DNA of 39,038 nucleotides from Paracoccaceae bacterium (GTDB lineage Bacteria; Pseudomonadota; Alphaproteobacteria; Rhodobacterales; Rhodobacteraceae): positions 1-39,038 of the forward strand of contig JAPOVX010000313.1 in assembly GCA_026707935.1 (NCBI GenBank), written 5' to 3'. The notes under the pieces were generated by a model that searched no databases, had not been told where the DNA came from, and saw nothing but the letters and a program-made list of their open reading frames with translations. The translations under genes and the position numbers were made by a program. Shown here one piece after another: positions 25,045 through 33,628 of this stretch (the stretch's first letter is position 1; each line of letters starts with the position of its first letter).

Positions 25045-25305
25045 ATGGAAATCGCAGTCCGCGAGGCGAAGGCGCGCCTGTCCGAACTAATTTCCGCGGC
25101 CCGTAACGGCGAGCGCGTCGTCATCACGAAGCACGGCCGCCCCGCCGTCGCGTTGATTCGCTGCGACAGCCACGGAGGGATCGACTTCGAAAGGCTGGAG
25201 GCGGCCCGCCGACGGCTTGGAATCGAGGGCGACGGCGACGGCTGGCCGGAGGAATTCAATGATCCGGCCTTCAGCCGCCAGGTACTTGGCGTCAACGACG
25301 AATAG
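25045..25305 (+). CDS. Phd/YefM-family antitoxin
   Basis: An 86-residue protein with the family N terminus MEIAVREAKARLSELISAA and the strand VVITKHGRPAVALIR. In this family the N-terminal domain binds the operator and the C-terminal part wraps the toxin. The ATG at 25045 has GGGAG at six bases; an in-frame TTG at 25012 would add eleven residues not seen in the family. The toxin gene starts 11 bases later, so the pair is one operon. A short palindrome upstream is a likely site of self-repression. Confidence 0.88.
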   Translation: MEIAVREAKARLSELISAARNGERVVITKHGRPAVALIRCDSHGGIDFERLEAARRRLGIEGDGDGWPEEFNDPAFSRQVLGVNDE

Positions 25306-25316
25306 TCGGGCGGACA

Positions 25317-25724
25317 ATGCGCATCCTTTTCGATACGTCCTACGTGTTCGATTTCATGGACAGGCCGGGAAAATTTCTGAATTCCGAGCGAAGGGTCTTG
25401 GCGGCGCACGGGATGGAGTTCTTCGTGAGCGCCGTGTCGATCTTGGAAATGCGGCTCAAGTATAGTTCCCGCCATCCGTCCGGGGTGCGCAAGAGCCGTT
25501 TTTTCCCGGAAGATGTGATCGACGCGCTGGAAGACCAGAACTTGACATTTCTGCCGATGACCATGCTCCATGCCGCGCGGGGACTTGAGATCCCGCTTGA
25601 CCACAAGGACCCATTCGACGAGTTGCTGCTCGTGCAAGCTCAAGAGGAAGGTCTCAGGCTGCTGACCGTGGACAGGCGTCTTGTCGGCCACCCGCTCGCG
25701 GTCGCGGTGCACGAGCTTGGGTGA
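25317..25724 (+). CDS. PIN-domain ribonuclease toxin (VapC-like)
   Basis: A 135-residue toxin of a type II toxin-antitoxin module. The acidic residues of the PIN active site are at Asp6 (LFDTSYVF), Glu44 (SILEMRLK), Asp101 (HKDPFDELL) and Asp119 (LTVDRRL), so it looks intact. VapC-like toxins cut RNA, often tRNA, when free of antitoxin. It pairs with a Phd-type rather than a VapB/AbrB-type antitoxin, which is common. The ATG at 25317 has GGGCGGA upstream. The pair may help keep this mosaic region in the genome (inference). Confidence 0.88.
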   Translation: MRILFDTSYVFDFMDRPGKFLNSERRVLAAHGMEFFVSAVSILEMRLKYSSRHPSGVRKSRFFPEDVIDALEDQNLTFLPMTMLHAARGLEIPLDHKDPFDELLLVQAQEEGLRLLTVDRRLVGHPLAVAVHELG

Positions 25725-25938
25725 GAAGTATGTCTGCCTCCCGCGCTGTTCCGAACATATCATTGCAGAGGCGGCATGAGGTGACAACGTCATGATAATA
25801 TGTAATAAATTCTATACGCGAAGCATTTGATGCCAGTTGAACGGCGGTTTGAATCCCGACTTTCGAACAGGATTCCTCGGAAAGGTAGAGGCGACGCGGG
25901 AAAGAGGGGACGGCCGGGATTCCGGATGGTGACGCAGC

Positions 25939-26541
25939 ATGAGCATTGAAGATCTGGTTGCATTCAATTTCGCGCTGGTCGTGGCAATCGTCAGCCCGGG
26001 ACCCGCTCTTCTCGTCGCCATACAAACAACGCTGAGCTCAGGCCGAACGGCCGGCATGGCGACGGGTTACGGATTGGGTCTGATGGCGGCCACCTGGACA
26101 ATGCTGGCGTTGTTCGGGCTGGAAGCGATCTTTCGCGTGGTGCCGTGGGCCTACACGACGACGAAGGCCATCGGCATGATCTACCTGTTCTATATCGCCT
26201 GGGGCATGTGGGCGGGCGCGCGCGAAAAAGTGGTTCCAACTAGAATGACGGCACGAAACTCGTTCGTACGCGGAGTCCTGGTCAATGCCCTGAACCCGAA
26301 GTCGGTGCTGTTTGCCGGGGCCGTGCTTGTCGTCATCTTCCCGGAAAACATGACGATCTCCGAAAACGCCACAATCGTGCTCAACCACCTTGTGGTCGAA
26401 TTCATCTTCTACAGTATTCTGGCGATTTGCATGGGCAGCCAGATTGCCGGGGACGCGTATCTCGGAGCGAAAGTCTTTATTGATCGCACGGCGTCACTGA
26501 TTCTGGGAGCCCTGGGATTGCGGTTGTTGGTCGGTGAGTAA
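25939..26541 (+). CDS. LysE/RhtB-family amino acid or metabolite exporter
   Basis: A 200-residue inner-membrane protein with about six hydrophobic segments. Family landmarks are SPGPALLVAIQTTLSSGR in the first segment and loop, and LNPKSVLFAGA in the middle. Members export amino acids such as lysine or homoserine and related compounds; the substrate cannot be told here. The ATG at 25939 gives the normal N terminus, though the ribosome site is weak. It stands alone after the toxin-antitoxin pair, across a 214-base AT-rich gap with no gene. Confidence 0.9.
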   Translation: MSIEDLVAFNFALVVAIVSPGPALLVAIQTTLSSGRTAGMATGYGLGLMAATWTMLALFGLEAIFRVVPWAYTTTKAIGMIYLFYIAWGMWAGAREKVVPTRMTARNSFVRGVLVNALNPKSVLFAGAVLVVIFPENMTISENATIVLNHLVVEFIFYSILAICMGSQIAGDAYLGAKVFIDRTASLILGALGLRLLVGE

Positions 26542-27178
26542 GAGGCAGAAGCTGTCATCGGTCCTCCGCGGCAAAAGAAGAGAACAATCGTGATCGACTG
26601 CCCGGCGCTGCCGTTCGCGCTGCCGTACAGGCTTTTCATGTCGAAACCCGCGTGACGTGGCGGCGCTCCCTGCGTCGTGACCACCCTGCCTTGCCCGACC
26701 ACTCCCGTGCACGAAGTTTAACCCGCAGGTCGTTGGCGCCGGAACCCGGCAGTCATCGAGAACCGGGATACGGTTGACGCCTGCGTGGTGCTGCCAGTCG
26801 TTCGGCCGTGGCGTACATGTCGAAAACCGGAATTGGCGACGGCATCTCGCCTGCACGACCTTGTTGGCCGGTTGATCAGCTCGAATTGTCTGCAAACAGA
26901 GACCCCGGAGACGACAGGCGTTGAGGAATCGGAGGTTACCGAGTCGGATTAACGGTGTCGCAAAGATCACAAGCGCCGGGCCGAACCTGGCCATTCACGT
27001 CCTGGCGGGCAGTCCGCGCTGCACGGGTTCAAGGCGCAAAGCAAAATGCGAAAGCGATTGACATCCGTCATTCCGGCAGGGCGCCAGGGGCCAGCGAAGG
27101 GCGAACATGCTTCTTGTCTGCATTTTCACGCTTCGGTACGGTGGATTTTCATTTTTGAATCGTATCAAGGAGAAAACG
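26542..27178. other. Gap without a recognisable gene
   Basis: These 637 bases separate the exporter from the next sugar operon. Minus-strand open frames (26409-26702 and 26494-26994) are not recognisable, lack ribosome sites and are Arg/Pro/Gly rich, so they are probably noncoding or long-decayed. A GTCATTCCGGC word near 27067 resembles the REP-like word at 10881. The last 70 bases hold a candidate promoter for the next operon. Confidence 0.45.
27114..27142 (+). promoter_or_regulatory. Candidate promoter of the second CUT1 operon
   Basis: TTGTCT (27114-27119) and TACGGT (27137-27142) are 17 bases apart and sit about 37 bases before the binding-protein ATG. The match to sigma-70 consensus is modest. 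A TTGACA at 27059-27064 has no good -10 partner. No regulator gene lies next to this operon. Confidence 0.35.
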
Positions 27179-28495
27179 ATGCACAAACGGAATTTTCTGA
27201 AGGCAGGGGTCGCGGCAGGAGCCTTGGTACTCGCTCCACATTCCGCACTTGCCGAAGATATCCCTTACAACCTGCTTGAAGGCAAGCCATTTGACGGCAC
27301 CAAGCTGAACATACTCAGCGTTGTCACTCCGCAGTTCGACGGGCTGATGCTGAGGGACGAAGAATTTACCGAGCTCACGGGCATCGAAACCGAGTGGACC
27401 TTCATTCCCTTTGGTTCACTCCAGGAGAAAATCAATACCGAGGGCATCGCAGCGAGCGGCACATTTGACGTGGTCAATTACCTCGATAGCTGGGGCCCGC
27501 CGAATGCTCACTGGCTCATGCCAATCGACGACTTGATGGAGCGGGACGGCATTTCGATGGATCGTTACCCGGAAGCCTTTGCACGCTCGGCCCAGTTTGA
27601 AGGCAGGACACTTGGATTTCCGTTGCGCGCCCACCCCCAGGTCCTGTTCTATCGCAAGGACCTGATCCCCAATCCTCCAACGTCATGGGAAGATGTTGCT
27701 GCCATGGGGGAAGCCTGGGAGCATGAAGGGATTTCTCCGGTCGCGCTCTACTACAACAATGACGGAAACCGCCAGGCCCTGTTCATCTGGTTGAACTTCC
27801 TGTGGGGCGCGGGCGAGGACGTGTTCAATGAAGACGGTTCGGCGGGATGGACCACCGATTCCGCTTTGAAAGCGACCGAAGACTATGTCGCCCTGCTGAC
27901 GGAGCACGGCGTTGCAAACCCGAACTCCGTGGCGTTCGTCGAACAGGACGCCCGGCAGTCATTCAGCCAGGGCAAGTCTGCAATGATTCCCGGATGGTGG
28001 TGGTTCTACTCGGCATTCCTGAACCCCGAAACCTCGACATTGACCAAGGACGAGGTCGGATTCGTGGGCATGCCTTCCTACAGCGGCACGACCAAGACCT
28101 ATGCCATTTCCATGCCGTTCGCGATCTCTGAATATTCGGAGAACAAGGATGCAGCCTGGGAATTCCTGAAGTGGCTGTCGAATCCCGAGATGGACAAGGC
28201 CAACGCAACGGTTCGCGAGGTCAAGGGAAAAAGGATCGTCAACAACGTTGTCACCCACATCTCGTCGCTCACGGACCCGGATGTCAATGCCGCCAATGAC
28301 AATATCCAGATGGCGGCCTGGGAGTCGCTCAAGGAGTCGGACATCATGCCGCAAATCGCGGAGTGGCCGGAAGTCGGCGACCTTTTGTCGGCAGCCATCG
28401 CCGAGGCCGCGGCAGGCGGAGACACGCGTCAGCTCATGCTTGATGCTGCCGAACAGGCCAACAGGGTGTTGCGTCGCGCCGGGCGCATCCAGTAA
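27179..28495 (+). CDS. Extracellular solute-binding protein, second CUT1 sugar importer
   Basis: A 438-residue secreted binding protein. The signal peptide spans residues 1-25 (ending SALA before EDIPYN). Its start, HKRNFLKAG, resembles a Tat signal (S/T-R-R-x-F-L-K) with Lys for the first Arg, so export through Tat is possible but not certain. The mature protein has family 1 features such as NYLDSWGPPNAHWLMPIDDLM, YRKDLIPNPPTSWED and a late KDAAWEFLKWLSNPE. The ATG at 27179 has a perfect AAGGAG six bases upstream. Two GC-rich hairpins follow the stop, then the permease gene in the same reading frame. Confidence 0.93.
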   Translation: MHKRNFLKAGVAAGALVLAPHSALAEDIPYNLLEGKPFDGTKLNILSVVTPQFDGLMLRDEEFTELTGIETEWTFIPFGSLQEKINTEGIAASGTFDVVNYLDSWGPPNAHWLMPIDDLMERDGISMDRYPEAFARSAQFEGRTLGFPLRAHPQVLFYRKDLIPNPPTSWEDVAAMGEAWEHEGISPVALYYNNDGNRQALFIWLNFLWGAGEDVFNEDGSAGWTTDSALKATEDYVALLTEHGVANPNSVAFVEQDARQSFSQGKSAMIPGWWWFYSAFLNPETSTLTKDEVGFVGMPSYSGTTKTYAISMPFAISEYSENKDAAWEFLKWLSNPEMDKANATVREVKGKRIVNNVVTHISSLTDPDVNAANDNIQMAAWESLKESDIMPQIAEWPEVGDLLSAAIAEAAAGGDTRQLMLDAAEQANRVLRRAGRIQ

Positions 28496-28509
28496 CCCGA
28501 CTTTCACTG

Positions 28510-28564
28510 GCGCCCCGTTCGACGGGGCGCACCTGTCCTGCCCCCCGTATTCGCGGGGCGGGAC
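28510..28564 (+). promoter_or_regulatory. Two intercistronic hairpins after the binding-protein gene
   Basis: Hairpin one: GCGCCCCGT with ACGGGGCGC around a TCG loop (28510-28530), starting 15 bases after the stop. Hairpin two: GTCCTGCCCC with GGGGCGGGAC (28535-28544 and 28555-28564), one G-U pair, 10-base loop. Neither has a T run. Placement matches the hairpins behind the other three binding-protein genes. Confidence 0.6.
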
Positions 28565-28615
28565 ATTCCGGGGGGTATCGACATTCGGGACCGCACGCTC
28601 AAATACCTGCTGGTC

Positions 28616-29455
28616 TTGCCTGCAGTGGTGGTGGTCTTCGCCACGGCGATCTGGCCACTGATCGAAGCGCTGCGCCTGTCCTTTACCGTGGGGCGGCTCA
28701 ATCGCCCGGGTTCTCTCGATCAATACCTGGGCTGGGAGAATTTCACCTGGGCAATAGCCAATGAGCCGGCGTTCTGGAATTCGGTCGAAGTCACCGCGAT
28801 CTACACGGTTCTGACGGTCGGGCTGACAACGATATGTGCGCTCGGCCTGGCATTGCTACTGGCCCCGGGCGGGAGGTTTAGATCCGGGGTGCAAACCCTG
28901 CTGATCCTGCCGTTCGCCATGAGCCCGGCATTGATCGGCGTATCGTTCCGTTTCATGTTCAACCCGGAATTCGGCCTTTTTGACGCTTTCTTCGGGGTCC
29001 TGATTCCGCCTCTGGCCGATGTCAGCTGGCTGGCGGACCCGGTCCTGGCTTTCGCGGTTTGCGTGATGGCCGATGTCTGGGGCTGGATCCCGTTTCTTAC
29101 CCTGGTGCTGATCGGCGGCCTGGCGAGCATTCCACGGGACACGATCGAGGCGGCCCAGGTCGACGGTGCCTCGGGCTGGCGCGTCTTTCGCGACGTCACC
29201 CTGCCACAACTGGCCCCTGTCCTTGCGGTCGTGATTATCCTCAAGTCGATCTTCAGCCTGAAGACCTTTGACCAGATTTTCATGCTGACAAATGGAGGGC
29301 CTGGAACGGCAACCCAGACGCTTTCCCATTACATCTATTTCAACGGGATGAAATACGGACAGATCGGGTATGCGGCGTCGGTAGCCTGGCTGATGGTCAT
29401 CCCGATGATTTTCCTCACCTACGCGTACACGAAGTTCGTCTTTCGAAAAGGATGA
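28616..29455 (+). CDS. CUT1 sugar ABC importer, permease (MalF type), start uncertain
   Basis: A permease of about 280-290 residues. The EAA loop reads IEAAQVDGASGWRVFRDVTLPQL, and SLKTFDQIFMLTNGGPG is typical of the family. The only standard start codon near the N terminus is TTG at 28616, which begins inside the first membrane segment and has no ribosome site. The frame continues upstream without a stop to the TAA of the binding-protein gene, and the codons 28583-28615 (IRDRTLKYLLV) look like a genuine permease N terminus. An ATT at 28583 has GGGGGG seven bases before it. So the true start may be a non-standard ATT, or a sequencing error may hide it. The 3' end overlaps the next gene (ATGA). 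Confidence 0.85.
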   Translation: MPAVVVVFATAIWPLIEALRLSFTVGRLNRPGSLDQYLGWENFTWAIANEPAFWNSVEVTAIYTVLTVGLTTICALGLALLLAPGGRFRSGVQTLLILPFAMSPALIGVSFRFMFNPEFGLFDAFFGVLIPPLADVSWLADPVLAFAVCVMADVWGWIPFLTLVLIGGLASIPRDTIEAAQVDGASGWRVFRDVTLPQLAPVLAVVIILKSIFSLKTFDQIFMLTNGGPGTATQTLSHYIYFNGMKYGQIGYAASVAWLMVIPMIFLTYAYTKFVFRKG

Positions 29456-30288
29456 ACGCCATGACCGGGAAACAGAAAAAGCGACTCGTGAATGCAATCC
29501 AGGTGGCCCTGATCCTGGTTGCCACCTTTTTCATGCTGGTTCCGATCCTGTGGATATTCATGGCCGCCTTCAAGAACCACATCGATGTATTCCAGTTGAA
29601 GCTGTTTTTCAAACCGACCCTGGCGAATTTCGTTGCAGTGTTCGAGTTGCCCTACGACCTCGGGAACAAGCTGCTGAACTCCGCGATCGTGGCTTTCGTT
29701 ACCGTCGTGTTCGCGATCCCGATCGCCACGATGGCGGCATATTCGTTCAGCCGCTTCCGTTTGAAGGGTGAAACCGCGATGCTCGTGACCATACTTGCGA
29801 CGCAATTCGTGCCCGCGGTCGTGATCATCCTGCCGTTCTTCGTGATGTTCCGGAACATTGGCCTGCTCGACACAAGGCTGGGCCTCATTCTTGTCAACCT
29901 GGCAATCGTCATGCCCTTCGCGATCTGGATGATCAAGGGATTCATCGACGGCATTCCTCTCGACACCGAGGAAGCGGCAATGGTTGACGGTTCTTCGCGC
30001 CTGCAGGTGATTCGCAACATCGTTCTGCCGATGGCGGCGCCCGGTCTGCTGACCGCGGGCATATTCTGCTTCATCATCGCCTGGAACGAGTTCCTGTTCG
30101 CGTTGATCCTGACCAACAAGTATGCAGTGACCCTGCCGATCGGACTGGCGCTGTTCAAGGCCGAGGAAGGTGATCTCTGGAACCTATTGAGCGCTGCCGG
30201 CATCATCATAATGGTTCCGATGTTCGTCCTCGCGCTGATCATCCGAAAGTACTTCGTGCAGGGCATGACGATGGGGGCGGTACGGTAA
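29452..30288 (+). CDS. CUT1 sugar ABC importer, permease (MalG type)
   Basis: A 278-residue inner-membrane permease, partner of the one upstream. The first membrane segment is at about 14-36; the EAA loop reads EEAAMVDGSSRLQVIRNIVLP, and the end is the usual KYFVQGMTMGAVR. Two ATG codons are close, at 29452 (overlapping the upstream stop as ATGA) and 29461; both can use the AAAAGG just before, and I keep the first. The stop overlaps the ATPase start by one base (TAATG). Confidence 0.92.
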   Translation: MNAMTGKQKKRLVNAIQVALILVATFFMLVPILWIFMAAFKNHIDVFQLKLFFKPTLANFVAVFELPYDLGNKLLNSAIVAFVTVVFAIPIATMAAYSFSRFRLKGETAMLVTILATQFVPAVVIILPFFVMFRNIGLLDTRLGLILVNLAIVMPFAIWMIKGFIDGIPLDTEEAAMVDGSSRLQVIRNIVLPMAAPGLLTAGIFCFIIAWNEFLFALILTNKYAVTLPIGLALFKAEEGDLWNLLSAAGIIIMVPMFVLALIIRKYFVQGMTMGAVR

Positions 30289-31346
30289 TGGCCAGGGTTG
30301 TCCTCAAGGATCTCACCAAGCGCTGGGGCGAATTTGTCGGTGTCGACAACCAGTCGCTCGAAATCAGGGACAAGGAGTTTCTGGTGTTGCTCGGGCCCTC
30401 GGGGTGCGGGAAGACAACCACGATGCGGATGATCGCGGGATTGGAGGAACCGACCGAAGGCGAAGTCTGGATCGGCGATCGCATGGTCAATGACGACCTG
30501 CCAAAGGATCGAGACGTGGCGATGGTGTTCCAGAACTACGGTCTCTACCCTCACATGACCGTGTTCGAGAACATTGCCTATCCTCTCAGGGTACGCGGGA
30601 TCCGAAAACCTGAAATCGAACCTCGCGTGGAAAGGGCGGCCGGGCAGGTGGAGTTGACCCAGTTCCTGAGCCGCAGGCCCAGGGAACTTTCGGGCGGACA
30701 GCGCCAGCGTGTCGCCCTGGCCCGCGCGATCGTGCGCACGCCCATGGTCTTTCTCATGGACGAGCCGTTGTCGAATCTCGACGCCAAGCTCCGCGTATCG
30801 ATGCGGGCCGAACTCAAGCACCTCAGCCGGGAACTCAAGATCACGACCATCTATGTTACGCACGATCAGATCGAGGCGATGACGCTCGCGGACCGCGTGG
30901 CAGTCATGAACAACGGCGTTATCCAGCAGCTCGGCACGCCTGACGAGATCTATAATGATCCCGCTAATCTTTTCGTGGCGGGGTTTATCGGCTCACCGGC
31001 GATGAATCTCATCGATGGTTCGATTCGGGACGGCATGTTCGTGACTGCCGGCGGCAACCAGCTCGTCGGAGTCGATTCCGCGGATCGCGCGCAGGTTGTA
31101 CTGGGTGTTCGCGCCGATGACATGCGCGTGCAGGAAATGGGCCGGGGCGACGTTGACGTCAGGATTTATGCATTCGAAAACACGGGCGAAGCGACGTTGC
31201 TGACGATCCAGTGGGGTCAACAGCGTGTGATCGCCAAAGGTGACAGGCATTTGCGGAAAGATCAGGACGACATCGTGGGCATATCCCTGAACAGCGAACA
31301 TCTCTACCTGTTTGATCCTGAAAGCGGCGGCCGCATCCGGAATTGA
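30288..31346 (+). CDS. CUT1 sugar ABC importer, MalK/UgpC-type ATPase
   Basis: A 352-residue ATPase of the second CUT1 importer. Walker A GPSGCGKTT is at 36-44, Q-loop Gln82, signature LSGGQ at 134-138, Walker B FLMDEP with Asp158 and Glu159, and switch His192, at the same positions as the ATPase at 22207. The C-terminal TOBE region includes LGVRADDMRV. Its start overlaps the permease stop by one base. As the window's fourth importer (35022-38241) has no ATPase gene, this protein or the one at 22207 could in principle serve it, but that is speculation. A 271-base gap with no recognised gene follows. Confidence 0.95.
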   Translation: MARVVLKDLTKRWGEFVGVDNQSLEIRDKEFLVLLGPSGCGKTTTMRMIAGLEEPTEGEVWIGDRMVNDDLPKDRDVAMVFQNYGLYPHMTVFENIAYPLRVRGIRKPEIEPRVERAAGQVELTQFLSRRPRELSGGQRQRVALARAIVRTPMVFLMDEPLSNLDAKLRVSMRAELKHLSRELKITTIYVTHDQIEAMTLADRVAVMNNGVIQQLGTPDEIYNDPANLFVAGFIGSPAMNLIDGSIRDGMFVTAGGNQLVGVDSADRAQVVLGVRADDMRVQEMGRGDVDVRIYAFENTGEATLLTIQWGQQRVIAKGDRHLRKDQDDIVGISLNSEHLYLFDPESGGRIRN

Positions 31347-31617
31347 GGCGTGTGTCGTCGCACGTATCGCGATCCACCGGCCATCGGGGCGTCCTTGTCC
31401 CCGCTGCGTTCGATGTCGCTGGTTTCCGGTCATTGGAACGGTTCCCTCGGGAGTGCAGTCGTGACAGGCATCGGGCGGCGAACGGCACGGTCAGGAATTG
31501 CGGCAGGGCGGGGCAGTCGCCGGGTCCGGGCGAACCGGGTCCGCAAGGCCTGATCTGGCGATCGTCCCACCATCGGAAAATATGTGTTCGCAGGGAAGTC
31601 ACGGGGCGGATCGACTG

Positions 31618-32313
31618 ATGCGTGAACCTCTCGTATTCCTTCCGGGCATGATGTGCGACGTGCGGCTCTTCGCCCCGCAAATTGCGGCCTTTTCGCTCGA
31701 TCGTTCGGTCATGTTCGTTCCGCTGAAAGGCGAGGCCACGATCGCCGGACTGGCACGTCGGGTTCTCGAGCAGTCGCCACCGCGATTTGCCCTTGCCGGC
31801 CTGTCCATGGGTGGAATCGTGGCAATGGAGGTCATCCGACAGGCCCCTGACCGTGTTCAACGCCTGGCGCTGATGGACACGAACCCTTTCGCTGATCCGC
31901 CCGAGATGGTTACCGTTCGCGCTCTGCAGGCAGACAGGGTTCGGAACGGAGAACTGCGTGCGGTCATGCGTGATGAAATGAAGCCGAAATACCTGGCAAA
32001 CGGGTCGGAGAAGGGAAGGATACTCGGGCTGTGCATGGACATGGCCGAGGAACTTGGGAGCGACGTGTTCAGGGATCAGTCCCATGCCATTCGACACCGC
32101 CCTGATCAATGCGGTACGCTGAGGGAAATCGCTGTCCCTTCACTCGTGCTCTGCGGTGAAGAGGATCGCCTGTGCCCGGTCGAGCGCCATGAATTGATGC
32201 ACGACCTAATCACGGGTTCGCGGCTGGCGATCATTGCCGGAGCCGGCCACATGCCGACACTGGAGCAACCGGAAAAAACGAACGAGGAATTGAGGCATTG
32301 GCTCAGAATGTAA
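31618..32313 (+). CDS. Alpha/beta hydrolase
   Basis: A 231-residue soluble hydrolase with a complete likely catalytic triad: nucleophile Ser63 in GLSMGG, Asp183 in GEEDRLCP and His211 in GAGHMPTLEQP. It is short, with a small cap domain (about 95-165). Substrates could be esters, lactones or C-C bonds. I use the ATG at 31618, where the first strand LVFLPGMMCD begins; an ATG at 31582 or a GTG/ATG further up would add sequence unlike the family. The RraA-like gene begins inside its last codons. Following a sugar importer, a lactonase or esterase step on the imported compound is plausible (inference). Confidence 0.83.
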   Translation: MREPLVFLPGMMCDVRLFAPQIAAFSLDRSVMFVPLKGEATIAGLARRVLEQSPPRFALAGLSMGGIVAMEVIRQAPDRVQRLALMDTNPFADPPEMVTVRALQADRVRNGELRAVMRDEMKPKYLANGSEKGRILGLCMDMAEELGSDVFRDQSHAIRHRPDQCGTLREIAVPSLVLCGEEDRLCPVERHELMHDLITGSRLAIIAGAGHMPTLEQPEKTNEELRHWLRM

Positions 32314-33008
32314 TCTCCGAAGACCTGCTCGGACTCCTCCGCTCGGTCGATACGCCGACTGTATGCAACGCGATCGAGGTCGCCCAGGGAGCGCGGGGGT
32401 TTGACCGCCATACCCGCGGTACGATGCAGCACTCCGCTCCCGAAGCTCCGCCCATCGTCGGGATTGCACGAACTGCCCGGATCGCCGGCTTCCTGCCGCC
32501 GGTTGAATCGCCCGAAGTCCTGAGTGCCCGACGCATGGAATACTTTCGTTCGATGGCTTCGGGGAACGGCCCGTCCGTCGCGGTCATCGAGGACGCGGAT
32601 TATCCGGGTTGTGCGGCCGCATGGTGGGGCGAGGTTCACGTCGCGGTTCACAAGGGGCTTGGTCTTGCCGGGGCCGTCACGAATGGCGCGATGCGCGATC
32701 TTGGCGCGATCGACGACGGGTTCCCGGTCCTGGCGGGTTCCATCGGGGTAAGCCACGGTTTCGTTCACGTTGTCGAATTCGGCACCCCGGTCAAAATCAT
32801 GGGAATGGATGTCGAGCAGGGTGAACTCATCCATGCCGATCGGCACGGTGCGCTGGTCATTCCCCGGGACGTCATTCCTGTCCTGAAGGGTGCCATCGAA
32901 ACCATGGTTGCACGCGAGTCTATCGTGCTCGGGCCCGCCCGTGAGCCGGGGTTCGACATCGACAGGCTTGAGGAGGTCTGGGCGGAGTTTGAAGCGAAGA
33001 GGGTGTGA
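32298..33008 (+). CDS. RraA-like protein (HMG/CHA aldolase or RraA fold)
   Basis: A 236-residue protein of the RraA family, which includes 4-hydroxy-4-methyl-2-oxoglutarate aldolases and regulators of RNase E. The substrate/metal loop is GAVTNGAMRDL at 125-135 with Arg133 and Asp134, and a second acidic site is in HADRHGALVIP (Asp181). Older databases wrongly call such proteins menaquinone methyltransferases. In catabolic operons they are usually aldolases or decarboxylases of keto acids, which fits here. The start is TTG at 32298, with GAGGAA eight bases upstream; it overlaps the hydrolase gene by 16 bases, so the two are coupled. No ATG is available. Confidence 0.85.
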   Translation: MAQNVISEDLLGLLRSVDTPTVCNAIEVAQGARGFDRHTRGTMQHSAPEAPPIVGIARTARIAGFLPPVESPEVLSARRMEYFRSMASGNGPSVAVIEDADYPGCAAAWWGEVHVAVHKGLGLAGAVTNGAMRDLGAIDDGFPVLAGSIGVSHGFVHVVEFGTPVKIMGMDVEQGELIHADRHGALVIPRDVIPVLKGAIETMVARESIVLGPAREPGFDIDRLEEVWAEFEAKRV

Positions 33009-33035
33009 AACGCGGGTTCCCGAACAGTCCATCGT

Positions 33036-33477
33036 TCAGGCGGGGGCACGAAAGAACCCGGGTGTTCCCGCGCCGGCGATCGGCAAGACAATCCCCGAAC
33101 GGGATAGGCGAGGCACGTTCGCGGGTTCAACGGCAGTGTTCCGGGCATCGTCGCAATAGCGTTCCCACAGCACCCGGCGGGTGGGTCTCGGTTCCCGGCG
33201 CTTCCGCTTCCGGGTCAGCGCCTTGACCGACCAGTCCGGCTCCAGACGGTCATCCGGGTCCGGCACTGGGACCGGCGGATACAGCGCCCGCCGCAGCGCA
33301 GCGTCGTTGAGACCCTCCGGCAGGGGCCACCGTCGTGCCCGGCCCCCGGGCGGACGACAGAATGATGTGGACGGTTCCCTGGCTGACCCGGACGGCTCTG
33401 GCGATCTTCGCCATCGACAGCTGATGGTCGAATCGAAACTGCAGGATAAATCGGATAGTCTTCATATCGGTTCTCTC
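33036..33477 (-). pseudogene. IS21-family transposase IstA, frameshifted N-terminal remnant
   Basis: Reading leftward, the frame begins MERTDMKTIRFILQ with RFDHQLSMAKIARAVRVSQG, the N-terminal helix-turn-helix of IstA. After about codon 40 the frame shifts: the next conserved block, WPLPEGLNDAALRRALYPP, continues in another frame to EPDW and VLWERY. The DDE catalytic core is missing and no istB was seen. Homology fades near 33150-33060. The bases between the RraA-like stop and 33036, and those from 33693 to 33955, hold no gene I can recognise. Confidence 0.75.
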
Positions 33478-33628
33478 CATGGGTCGGGCTCTTCTTCCGG
33501 TGTTGAGAGTGGAAGAGGCATATGTCCCGAACCCATGCGGGGGAACCACCGCATCACCGTCCAACGGCCAGGCGACACCAAGGGTTCATTCGATCACGAA
33601 ACCGGCTCTCGCGAACCGTGGAGACGGC

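Noticed and set aside
29652-30863. Long open frame on the minus strand (403 codons)
   Set aside because: Antisense to the MalG-type permease and MalK ATPase, which have clear family motifs; no domain likeness or ribosome site.
31498-31617. N-terminal extension of the alpha/beta hydrolase
   Set aside because: Forty extra codons show no conserved features and precede the first strand of the fold; the ATG at 31618 is preferred.
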